Below, piece by piece: positions 6,441 to 11,091 of a stretch of DNA of 11,091 bases. The notes under the pieces are model-generated. The model saw only the letters and a list, made by a program, of their open reading frames with translations. It was not told the DNA's origin and made no database searches. Within the stretch, counting starts at the first letter, position 1, and each line of letters starts with the position of its first letter. The stretch covers positions 958,162 to 969,252 of the forward strand of contig MU646342.1 of NCBI GenBank assembly GCA_026770585.1, read 5' to 3'. The position numbers were made by a program, and so were the translations under genes. The DNA is from Baffinella frigidus. Its lineage: Eukaryota; Cryptophyceae; Cryptomonadales; Baffinellaceae.

Positions 6441-6542
6441 ATGCCACACGCTCCAGCACCCTGGAACTATGCACCGTGTCCTGCGAGTGAGAGAGAGGGA
6501 GACAGGCTTTCAGTGATGCATTCCAATCTGCACCTTGCCCTG

Positions 6543-6544
<2 letters not shown>

Positions 6545-6576
<32 letters not shown>
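6545..6576. repeat. (AG)16 microsatellite
   Basis: Sixteen uninterrupted AG dinucleotides. The equivalent position in the other cassette units has only short AG runs, so this is a local expansion. Short open frames crossing it give only RE or LS repeats and are not genes. Confidence 0.97.
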
Positions 6577-6578
<2 letters not shown>

Positions 6579-6616
6579 TTTCAGTGATGCCGGCCACTCT
6601 GCACCGTGCCCTGCGA

Positions 6617-6680
6617 GGGTTTGGGGTTTGGGGTTTGGGGTTTTGGGTTTGGGGTTTCAAGGTTTGGGTTTCGGGTTGAG
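6617..6680 (+). repeat. GGGTTTG array, second
   Basis: GGGTTTGGGGTTTGGGGTTT and variants, at the end of the second cassette unit. Confidence 0.8.
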
Positions 6681-6769
6681 GATGTCATACGCTCCAGCAC
6701 CCGGGCACCGTGTCCTGGAGACAGGCGATTGTTAACACCAGCATGGCCCCCGTGCATTGCCCCATTCTC

Positions 6770-6905
6770 ATCTCCACAAAAGTATGAATTACTTGCTTTT
6801 GGTGCAACGGAATTTACTACACACACGCTTTACCATTACTTTTATGAGAAAATCGTGTAGTAACTTTCGTTGCCACAAGCAATTAATTAATACTTGTATG
6901 GAGAT
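6770..6905. mobile_element. Third foldback element, arms of about 50 bp
   Basis: The left arm 6770-6820 (ATCTCCACAAAAGTATGAAT...) is the imperfect complement of the right arm 6854-6905 (...TTAATACTTGTATGGAGAT). The shared core is CGTGTAGTAA, CGTTGC, GCAA[G/T]TAATT and ATACTT. The centre is about 33 bp. The outermost 7 bp (ATCTCCA/TGGAGAT) pair perfectly. There is no coding sequence and no convincing target duplication. Confidence 0.65.
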
Positions 6906-6919
6906 TAATGTGGAAGGCA

Positions 6920-7098
6920 GAGCTAGTGATTCGATGGCCGTGCGTCCACTTTTGCGGACTGCGTCCACTTTTGAGGACTGTACCGAGGCGGGTCCTTCAT
7001 AAGGCTGATTGACTTTTGGATCACGCATCTCTCGCTTGAGAGTAATAAAGAGGAAGAGGAAAAATATAAGGGTGAGGCTCACAACCTCCCAGCGGAGA
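6920..7098 (+). repeat. Direct repeat of about 180 bp, copy A
   Basis: Shared with 7210-7387: GCGTCCACTTTTGAGGACTG, TACC[..]AGG[C/T]GGGTCCTTCATAAGG, ACTTTTGGATCAC, an A-rich tract (AGTAATAA...) and GGTGAGGCTC[..]ACCT[..]CCAGCGGAGAT. An A-rich tract ending a conserved stretch recalls a retroposon tail, but no pol III promoter boxes are evident. A reverse-complement relative is at 2409-2515. Confidence 0.8.
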
Positions 7099-7138
7099 TT
7101 TTGTCAATCCCCCGAAAGGAATAAGGGGGGATGGTTTA

Positions 7139-7176
7139 TTTTGGGATAGTTGAACGCCACGATTGGCGTTCCCAAA
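7139..7176. repeat. Hairpin between the two copies
   Basis: GAACGCCA-CGAT-TGGCGTTC (7152-7171) is an 8-bp stem with a 4-nt loop, loosely extended by TTTGGG and CCAAA. It is not followed by a T-run, and I do not call it a terminator. Confidence 0.6.
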
Positions 7177-7209
7177 GGGTGCTGCCCCCTCCAGCAGTCT
7201 GGCGTGAGA

Positions 7210-7387
7210 GGCAGAGCGTCCACTTGTGAGGACTGCCACCGTACCAAGGTGGGTCCTTCATAAGGCGCATACACTTTTGGATCACCCATCCCCAGGCCTG
7301 ACTTTTGGATCACTCATCTCCAGGCCTGAAAGTAATAATAAAATAAATAAATAAAAAAGGTGAGGCTCGAGACCTGCCAGCGGAGAT
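7210..7387 (+). repeat. Direct repeat of about 180 bp, copy B
   Basis: This is the second copy of 6920-7098. It differs by an internal 28-bp tandem duplication (ACTTTTGGATCAC-centred units at 7273-7300 and 7301-7328, two differences) and by an A-rich tract of AATAAAATAAATAAATAAAA type. Confidence 0.85.
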
Positions 7388-7416
7388 GTTCACGTGCAAC
7401 GCTTCACGGTGCACCT

Positions 7417-7992
7417 GGGGTTCGGGGTTTAGGGTTTAGGGTTTAGGGCTTAGGGTTTAGGGTTTGGAGTTTAGGGTTTCGGGTTTATGATTTGGGTTTT
7501 AGGGCTTAGGGTGTAGGGTTTAGGGTTTAGGGTGTAGCGTTAGGGTTCAGGGTTTCGGGTTCAGGGTGTAGGGTTTAGGGTTTAGGGTTTAGGGTTTAGG
7601 GTTCAGGGTTCAGGGTTTAGGGTTTAGGGTTCAGGGTTTATGGTTGAGGGTTTAGGGTTTAGGGTTTAGGGTTTATGGTTTGGGTTTTAGGGCTTAGGGT
7701 GTGGGGTTTAGGGTTTAGGGTGTAGCGTTAGGGTTCAGGGTTTCGGGTTCAGGGTTTAGGGTTTAGGGTTCCGGGTTTCGGGTTTAGGGTTTAGGATTGA
7801 GGGTTCAGGCTTTGGGTTTTTCGTTTTAGGGTTTAGGGTTTAGGGTTTAGGGTGTAGGGTTTAGGGTTGAGGGTTTAGGATTGAGGGTTCAGGGTTTGGG
7901 GTTTTCGTTTTAGGGGTTAGGGGTTAGGGTTAAGGGTGTAGCGTTAGGGTTTAGGGTTGAGGGTTTAGGGTTTAGGGTTGAGGGTTTAGGAC
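7417..7992 (+). repeat. Long degenerate TTTAGGG array (about 576 bp)
   Basis: This is a mix of TTTAGGG with TTCAGGG, TGTAGGG, TTGAGGG, TTCGGG and TAGCGT variants. Within it, 7481-7567 and 7669-7755 are 87-bp copies of the same irregular variant order, matching at about 85 of 87 positions. A shorter irregular pattern (GATTGAGGGTTCAGG, then TTTTTCGTTTTAGG) recurs at 7796 and 7878. The array is therefore old and diverged, then partly re-duplicated. Confidence 0.95.
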
Positions 7993-8050
7993 TGACCGCA
8001 CACGTGACCGCCAAGCACTCCGCGCCCGTGATACCTCGCTCTGCCAGGAC

Positions 8051-8130
8051 GTGGTCAACTTTAGACGTGGTGTCCACTTTAGAGGAGATCCCCACAACTT
8101 AGAGGTGGTCCACTTTAGAGGAGACCCCCC
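8051..8130 (+). repeat. GTCCACTTTAGAGGAGA repeats
   Basis: Related units follow each other: GGTCAACTTTAGACGTGG, GTCCACTTTAGAGGAGATCC, CACAACTTAGAGGTGG, GTCCACTTTAGAGGAGACCC. The first shares ACTTTAGACGTG with the tandem repeat at 4736. Confidence 0.65.
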
Positions 8131-8168
8131 CCCGTAGCTGTCGTTGACTTTCCAGGTGATGCCCGTTT

Positions 8169-8195
8169 CAGAGGTGGTTCACTGAACCACCTCTG
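8169..8195. repeat. 13-bp inverted repeat with 1-nt spacer
   Basis: CAGAGGTGGTTCA, C, TGAACCACCTCTG: a perfect stem of 13 bp. Its right end runs directly into the 106-bp repeat at 8195, so the palindrome may mark that repeat's boundary. Confidence 0.85.
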
Positions 8196-8300
8196 CGCGT
8201 CATAATGCGGCTAACAGTCACGTATGGAACCACAAGCCCTTCGAGTGGGAGCAAATCGCCTTTTTTTCACACCCCTTGATCTGTACTGCAAGTCGCCGGA
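8195..8300 (-). repeat. 106-bp repeat, inverted copy in intron 1
   Basis: The reverse complement of 10234-10336 matches this stretch over about 106 bp with few mismatches (GCGCGTCATAATGCGGCTAA to TGCAAGTCGCCGGA). The pair is about 1.9 kb apart and brackets the start of the SART-1-like gene. Here the repeat stops at CGCCGGA, whereas the other copy continues into a second, complementary half. Confidence 0.88.
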
Positions 8301-8735
8301 TTCACGTGTGAGTCAACGACAGCTTCACTGAGGAACCCAGAGGGATCCTACCTCGCTAGTCAAATCTAGATGCCGTAGTTGTAATCAATGATTCTCTATA
8401 TCCCTTGCGTGGCCAGGAGGTCAAATCTGACCTCCAAGAGGTCCTAGGCAGGTCCTAGTGTCCTACGATAGGGCGTATGAGCCTACTCGCCACTTGAGGG
8501 ATAGTGTCTGCCGATTTCTCCGCCTGTCAGAGACTCGGCGAGAGTCGCCAAAGCCATCTAAGACCCGCAGCACAGGGCTTTTAGGAGGGTGTTATCTAGA
8601 ACTGTCTCAGTCGGGTTGACTGATCATTTTCTGCTGTGCTACAAATTCGTGAAACCAGGGGAATGATTCCCCGGGTATCAACTCCCGGTGTCCTCGTTTT
8701 GAGGAGACCAGATAAACTCAGGCAGCGCGAGGTTC
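8301..8735. other. Gene-free stretch with small palindromes
   Basis: GGAGGTCA-AATC-TGACCTCC (about 8417-8436) and GGGGAA-TGA-TTCCCC (about 8658-8672) are short hairpins. At 8605-8625 an inverted copy of the GATCAGTCAACCCGACTGAG repeat (1847) is present. No gene is recognised. Confidence 0.5.
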
Positions 8736-8989
8736 TTGACAGAGCGTGAGGGTGGAGACAAAAAGTCACACACGGCGGCTTTCCAGGGTGTTGCTGCCCT
8801 TCGATTGGCAGGGTTCCTAGTTTGGAATTCAAGAGGGCGTCCTGAAAGTCCCCCAGAACTGTCGAGAAAAGTGAGATCAGCACAGGGGCCGCACCTGCAC
8901 GCCCAGGAAGAGGCAGCACCCCGTACACGGCGCGTCGCCTGCCGCGAGGGGGGTGACGCGTGATTCAACTCGCAACGCCGTGTTCTCCC

Positions 8990-9838
8990 CAAGGAGGAAA
9001 GGCTGAATCAGACCTGATCCATTGTGCCAATTCAGCAGCCCGGGGGATCGACTTGGGCGGGGCGCTCACTTGCACCCCTCCGCCCTGCAGCGCGGCGCCA
9101 GGGCAGAACCATCCACCCCACCGGCGCCGCCCCGCAACCGCATCGCGAGCGCGCACATGGACGAAGCAGGTAGGCGTGGGGGCAGGTTGGCAACGTCGAC
9201 TGCGGGGAGGAAGGCGAGAGCGAGGACGATGGCAAGGGCGGGCGGGCGGCGCATCGCGGGTCCAGTTTTAGGGCATGAACCGAGTGTTCGCTAGAGTGTG
9301 CTATCGGGGGCCGCCGTGAAATCCCGCAGAAACCCACGAACAAGAAAATCCGAGAAATTGACTTTCCCGGAAAGTTGCCAGATTTGCACCACTTTGACGA
9401 CTTGTCAACTTTTGCAGACACAGTTGAACGTGAGGAAGAGGAGAGGAAGAGGGCGCTTTGAGAGCTCTCCTCCACACTCTCGCGCGACAAACACACCGCC
9501 GAGCCAGCCACTCGGCGCCTTGATCCGAGGCTCCCTGCTCCAGCTCCTCCAGCCGCCCATCCCCTGCCAGCAGCAGGTCGGATCTGGCATCCTCTTCCGC
9601 CCCCGGATTTTTGCGGGCTTGGACGGGCGGGCGAGCTAAGTGGTTTGAGCGGAGCTCACAGCGCAGAGTTCAGAGTTGATCGAAAAGTGCTCCCCGATCC
9701 ACCGTGGATACACAGGCGTCTTTCGGAGCGGGCAGCTCCCTCTACGGGGGTGGGCGCGGCTGGACAGCTGGGGCGGTGGCGCAGCGAGGAGCTGCCCATA
9801 GACGGGCGCTGCTGAACGTGAAGTGGGAGGGTGGCAGG
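8990..9838 (+). promoter_or_regulatory. GC-rich upstream region of the SART-1-like gene
   Basis: From about 9000 the composition becomes GC-rich and the repeats seen further left stop, except for a few GTCAAC hexamers. This is the likely promoter and 5' leader of the gene beginning at 9839. The frame of the gene has a TGA at 9677-9679 and then stays open without an ATG until 9839, so the leader probably includes at least part of 9680-9838. No TATA box or transcription start can be assigned. Several overlapping open frames on both strands look like by-products of GC content. Confidence 0.45.
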
Positions 9839-9935
9839 ATGTCGGATAACAGGGACAACAAGCCGGTGGTGTCGGACAGCAATGGCGACACCTCCATGTC
9901 GATCGAGGAGACGAACCGCGTCCGCGCGACTCTCG
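9839..9935 (+). CDS. Snu66/SART-1-like splicing factor, coding exon 1 (partial gene)
   Basis: The first ATG after an in-frame TGA (9677) starts a 32-codon exon in which 29 codons end in G or C. Residues 19-32 plus the split Gly read SMSIEETNRVRATLG. That is the first part of the HIND motif, S-[LM]-S-I-E-E-T-N-x-[LV]-R-x-x-L-G-L-[KR]-P-L, of Snu66/SART-1, a U4/U6.U5 tri-snRNP protein. In known family members HIND binds the ubiquitin-like protein Hub1, with a conserved Arg (here R29). The motif breaks exactly at the Gly codon, where CTCG is followed by GTCCCC. Read straight on, the frame gives PRPDP and then a poly-His tract, so splicing is needed. Exons at 10771 or 10897 supply LRPLDV in the right phase. 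The donor GTCCCC is a poor match to GTRAGT. Plant and apicomplexan Prp38 also carries HIND, but near its C terminus, so Snu66/SART-1 fits the N-terminal position better. Confidence 0.72.
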
Positions 9936-9996
9936 GTCCCCGCCCAGACCCGATTCCCCCGCAGCCCTGCAAACATCCTCCTCACCTTAACCCCAC

Positions 9997-10026
9997 CCAC
10001 CACCACCACCACCACCACCACCACCA
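9997..10026. repeat. (CCA)10 microsatellite
   Basis: Ten CCA units, in the presumed intron 1. In the frame of exon 1 it would encode nine His, which is one sign that the open frame beyond 9935 is not real coding sequence. Confidence 0.95.
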
Positions 10027-10204
10027 AAATCCCAGCGATACCTTGCCTATCTCCGCTCTCCTCCTGCCCCCACCCTCCAAGCTTCTCGCCACTTCACCCA
10101 TCGCGGCGGCAAGCGCTTAGCTGTTCTAGCGCCCACAGGACTCCCAACTCAATAGTCCACGTTCCACCAGCCCTCGTCGTGGTCGCAAATCCTCCTTGTC
10201 GAGA

Positions 10205-10261
10205 CCCTTGATTTGTCCCACAGGTCGCCGGAATCCGGCGACTTGCAGTACAGATCAAGGG
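10205..10261. repeat. 28-bp foldback in intron 1
   Basis: The left arm 10205-10232 and right arm 10234-10261 match as inverted repeats at 23 of 28 positions around a single base. The inner TCGCCGGA/TCCGGCGA and outer CCCTTGAT/ATCAAGGG pair perfectly. The right arm belongs to the 106-bp repeat. Confidence 0.85.
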
Positions 10262-10336
10262 GGGTCAAAAAGGCGATTTGCTCCCACTCGGAGGGCTGGT
10301 GGTTCCATACATGACTCTTAGCCGCATTATGACGCG
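10234..10336 (+). repeat. 106-bp repeat, copy in intron 1
   Basis: This is the reverse complement of 8195-8300 with scattered changes. It is attached to the foldback at 10205-10261, so the element is probably a foldback transposon remnant of which only one arm survives at 8195. Confidence 0.88.
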
Positions 10337-10433
10337 CCTCTGCCCGCGTCGCTCACACCAGTCGCAAAGCCTCTGGGGCGCCAAAACACACTGTTCTATG
10401 TATTTTCATTTATTTGAACAACGAGCTGAAATC

Positions 10434-10544
10434 GGGGTAGAAGCCTACGGTTTTGACTACAACAGGCCGTAGGGCCCGCAGCCCCAGTTTCTCGTAGGAG
10501 CCTTGCAGCATACCGTAGCCATTACCGTCGGCTTAACTACCCTG
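10434..10544. repeat. Inverted pair of the GGGTAGTTAAGCC repeat
   Basis: Bases 10439-10473 (AGAAGCCTACGG, then AACAGGCCGTAGG) run in the direction of 5137-5184. Bases 10509-10544 (CATACCGTAGCC, ACCGTCGGCTTAACTACCCTG) run in the opposite direction. The two can fold on each other across about 35 bp. Confidence 0.65.
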
Positions 10545-10694
10545 CATTTAGGCCGTTACCCGATTAACTCTTGAGATGATCATTCAAGCCTCCATTACTC
10601 GAATAGCACCCATCCGACAAGCACCCCCCGCCATATGCTTTTTTTTTTGAGAACATACGCCCACCGCTATGCCAAATAACACAAAGAAATCGGC

Positions 10695-10735
10695 ATATAC
10701 GTATATGACGAAAACGTTGAACGCGTATCCCCTGT
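10695..10735 (+). promoter_or_regulatory. Intronic arm complementary to sites after exons 2a and 2b
   Basis: Bases 10711-10724 (AAAACGTTGAACGC) pair perfectly over 14 bp with 10837-10850. Pairing continues on both sides (CCCCTGT with ACAGGGG; the TATATG region with CATGTA, including G-U wobbles) so that the stem spans roughly 10695-10735 with 10825-10867. The same arm has blockwise complementarity to 10951-10985 behind exon 2b. It could act as a docking arm that chooses between the exons. The pairing is seen in the sequence; the regulatory role is inferred. Confidence 0.6.
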
Positions 10736-10770
10736 CCAAGTGTTATCAGAGGTCTGATCTCATAATGCAG

Positions 10771-10814
10771 GGCTGCGTCCTCTCGACGTTGGTGACAAAG
10801 CGCAGTCGCCCAAG
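10771..10814 (+). CDS. SART-1-like gene, alternative coding exon 2a
   Basis: A 44-nt exon with AG before it and donor GTGGGC after AAG. Joined to the single G left by exon 1 it reads G-LRPLDVGDKAQSPK, which completes the HIND consensus LGL[KR]PL. Compared with exon 2b it has six nucleotide differences: five are synonymous and one changes Ser to Pro outside the motif core. The acceptor context (CATAATGCAG) is poorer in pyrimidines than that of 2b. The exon sits in the loop of a long inverted repeat (10695-10735 with 10825-10867). With 44 nt, using 2a and 2b together would shift the frame, whereas keeping the 82-nt sequence between them would leave the frame open. Alternatively 2a could be a decaying copy, but the synonymous pattern argues against this. 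Confidence 0.66.
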
Positions 10815-10824
10815 GTGGGCAGCA

Positions 10825-10867
10825 ACAGGGGGTTTGGCGTTCAACGTTTTTCGGCATGTATGTACGT
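10825..10867 (+). promoter_or_regulatory. Right arm of the stem enclosing exon 2a
   Basis: This is complementary to 10695-10735, beginning 10 bp after the exon 2a donor. The core GCGTTCAACGTTTT is perfect. The first part (to about 10853) also has a homologue after exon 2b, because exon and intron flank were duplicated together. Confidence 0.65.
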
Positions 10868-10896
10868 CACATTTTTTCTTAGATCTCTCTTTTCAG

Positions 10897-10940
10897 GTCT
10901 GCGTCCTCTCGATGTGGGCGACAAAGCGCAGCCGCCGAAG
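10897..10940 (+). CDS. SART-1-like gene, alternative coding exon 2b
   Basis: The second 44-nt copy, encoding G-LRPLDVGDKAQPPK when joined to exon 1. It has the stronger acceptor: a pyrimidine-rich tract (TCTCTCTTTTCAG) directly before it. Its donor is AAG/GTGGGC as in 2a. The tandem period is 126 bp. The similarity of the two copies continues for about 38 bp into the following intron, but there the changes include indels and would-be amino-acid changes, unlike the exon itself. This marks 10940 as the exon end. The rest of the gene lies beyond the window, past the AT tract. Confidence 0.7.
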
Positions 10941-10950
10941 GTGGGCACCT

Positions 10951-10979
10951 ACAGGGGGTTGGACGTTCCGTTTTTCATC

Positions 10980-10985
<6 letters not shown>
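10951..10985 (+). promoter_or_regulatory. Second possible pairing site for the 10695-10735 arm
   Basis: ACAGGGGG, GACGTTC, CGTTTTT and CATCATATA pair in blocks with CCCCTGT, GAACG, AAAACG and TATATGA of the upstream arm, interrupted by small bulges. It is weaker than the site after exon 2a. It is homologous to that site by duplication, so the complementarity may be simple inheritance. Confidence 0.5.

Positions 10986-11091
<106 letters not shown>

Larger units (their letters stand above)
6285..6720 (+). repeat. Cassette repeat of 165-240 bp, 2.2 copies
   Basis: The units start at GCTCCAGCACCCTGGAACTA (6285, 6450, partial 6691). They pass through CTATGCACC, TGYCCTGCGAG, a GA-rich stretch, CTTTCAGTG and CTCTGCACCG, and end in a GGGTTTGGGG array and GGGTTGAGGATG. 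The second unit is longer because its GA-rich block is doubled and expanded. Confidence 0.75.
9936..10770 (+). other. Intron 1 (to exon 2a), repeat-filled
   Basis: The boundaries are inferred: GT at 9936-9937 and AG at 10769-10770 are the only choice that restores LGLRPL with exon 2a; splicing to exon 2b would extend the intron to 10896. Inside lie a (CCA)10 tract, a 28-bp foldback, a 106-bp dispersed repeat, the GTAGTTAAGCC repeat twice and a T-run (10629-10638). Just upstream of exon 2a, TCTGATC (10752-10758) could serve as branch site. GGT is present at the donor side and again at the acceptor of exon 2b, so the exact cut is defined only by the GT-AG rule. Confidence 0.6.

Noticed and set aside
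6262-6660. 132-codon minus-strand frame with Ser-Leu repeats
   Set aside because: It is the translation of an AG microsatellite and of GGGTTTG arrays.
7417-7992. True chromosome end
   Set aside because: The array is degenerate and has non-telomeric sequence and a gene beyond it, so it is interstitial.
9157-9169. Possible first exon: ATGGACGAAGCAG followed by GTAGGC
   Set aside because: The donor looks good, but joining to the best AG before the gene (9715) puts the HIND frame out of phase. No other support.
9032-9511. 159-codon open frame on the minus strand
   Set aside because: It is Ser/Pro/Arg-rich with no motif, in a GC-rich leader where long chance frames are expected.
9704-9838. Upstream extension of the SART-1-like frame from a GTG at 9704
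   Set aside because: There is no ATG in frame between the TGA at 9677 and 9839, and GTG is not a normal start in a nuclear gene.
9936-10120. Continuation of the exon 1 frame to a stop at 10118 (PRPDP, poly-His, Pro/Ser-rich)
   Set aside because: It breaks the HIND consensus at LG-L, runs through a CCA microsatellite, and a spliced reading restores the motif exactly.
10512-10535. CCGTAGCCATTACCGTCGGC, similar at its start to the dinoflagellate spliced leader
   Set aside because: Only the first 11-12 bases agree, and the stretch is explained as the inverted copy of the GGGTAGTTAAGCC repeat.

Overview
This is nuclear DNA from a eukaryote, most likely an alga or other protist with plant-type telomeres. 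The evidence is many interstitial TTTAGGG arrays and 7-bp variants of them, abundant foldback (MITE-like) and tandem repeats, almost no credible long reading frame for 9.8 kb, and one gene start with spliceosomal introns and GC-rich coding sequence (29 of 32 codons in its first exon end in G or C). I cannot name the species. TTTAGGG telomeres occur in the green lineage and in several unrelated protist groups, dinoflagellates among them.

Layout. Bases 1-660 hold a duplicated block carrying a 19-bp minisatellite. Bases 685-887 are a foldback element with 70-bp terminal inverted repeats and flanking TA. Bases 900-3300 are a patchwork of dispersed repeats, palindromes and G-tract repeats. Bases 3303-3423 are an interstitial telomeric array between 26-bp direct repeats, ending in a head-to-head junction. 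Bases 3725-3905 are a second foldback with a perfect 20-bp palindrome in its centre. Bases 4000-4620 hold four copies of a block of about 65 bp that alternate with degenerate C-rich telomere-like arrays. Bases 4700-6720 hold more tandem and dispersed repeats (65-bp tandem, TGTAGGG array, AG microsatellite, a 165-240-bp cassette). Bases 6770-6905 are a third foldback, followed by a direct duplication (6920-7390) and a long degenerate TTTAGGG array (7417-7992) that contains a duplicated higher-order unit. Bases 8050-9000 hold palindromes and a repeat whose inverted copy lies in the gene's first intron.

The only gene I can support starts at 9839 on the + strand and runs off the right end. Its first exon (9839-9935) encodes most of a HIND motif, the Hub1-interaction domain of the U4/U6.U5 tri-snRNP protein Snu66/SART-1. 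The motif is cut by an intron after the first base of the Gly codon of 'LGL'. Two near-identical 44-nt exons, 10771-10814 and 10897-10940, can each complete it: both have an AG acceptor, a GTGGGC donor and the right phase to restore LG-LRPLDVGDKAQ. Of the six differences between them, five are synonymous, and the similarity decays in non-coding fashion just after the donors. Because 44 is not a multiple of 3, joining both to exon 1 would break the frame. Upstream of the pair is an intronic sequence (10695-10735) complementary to the sequence just after the first copy (10825-10867) and, more weakly, to that after the second copy (10951-10985). This resembles the competing RNA structures that control mutually exclusive exons in insect genes such as Dscam. 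A duplicated, structure-flanked exon inside the Hub1-binding motif of a splicing factor is the most interesting thing in the window.
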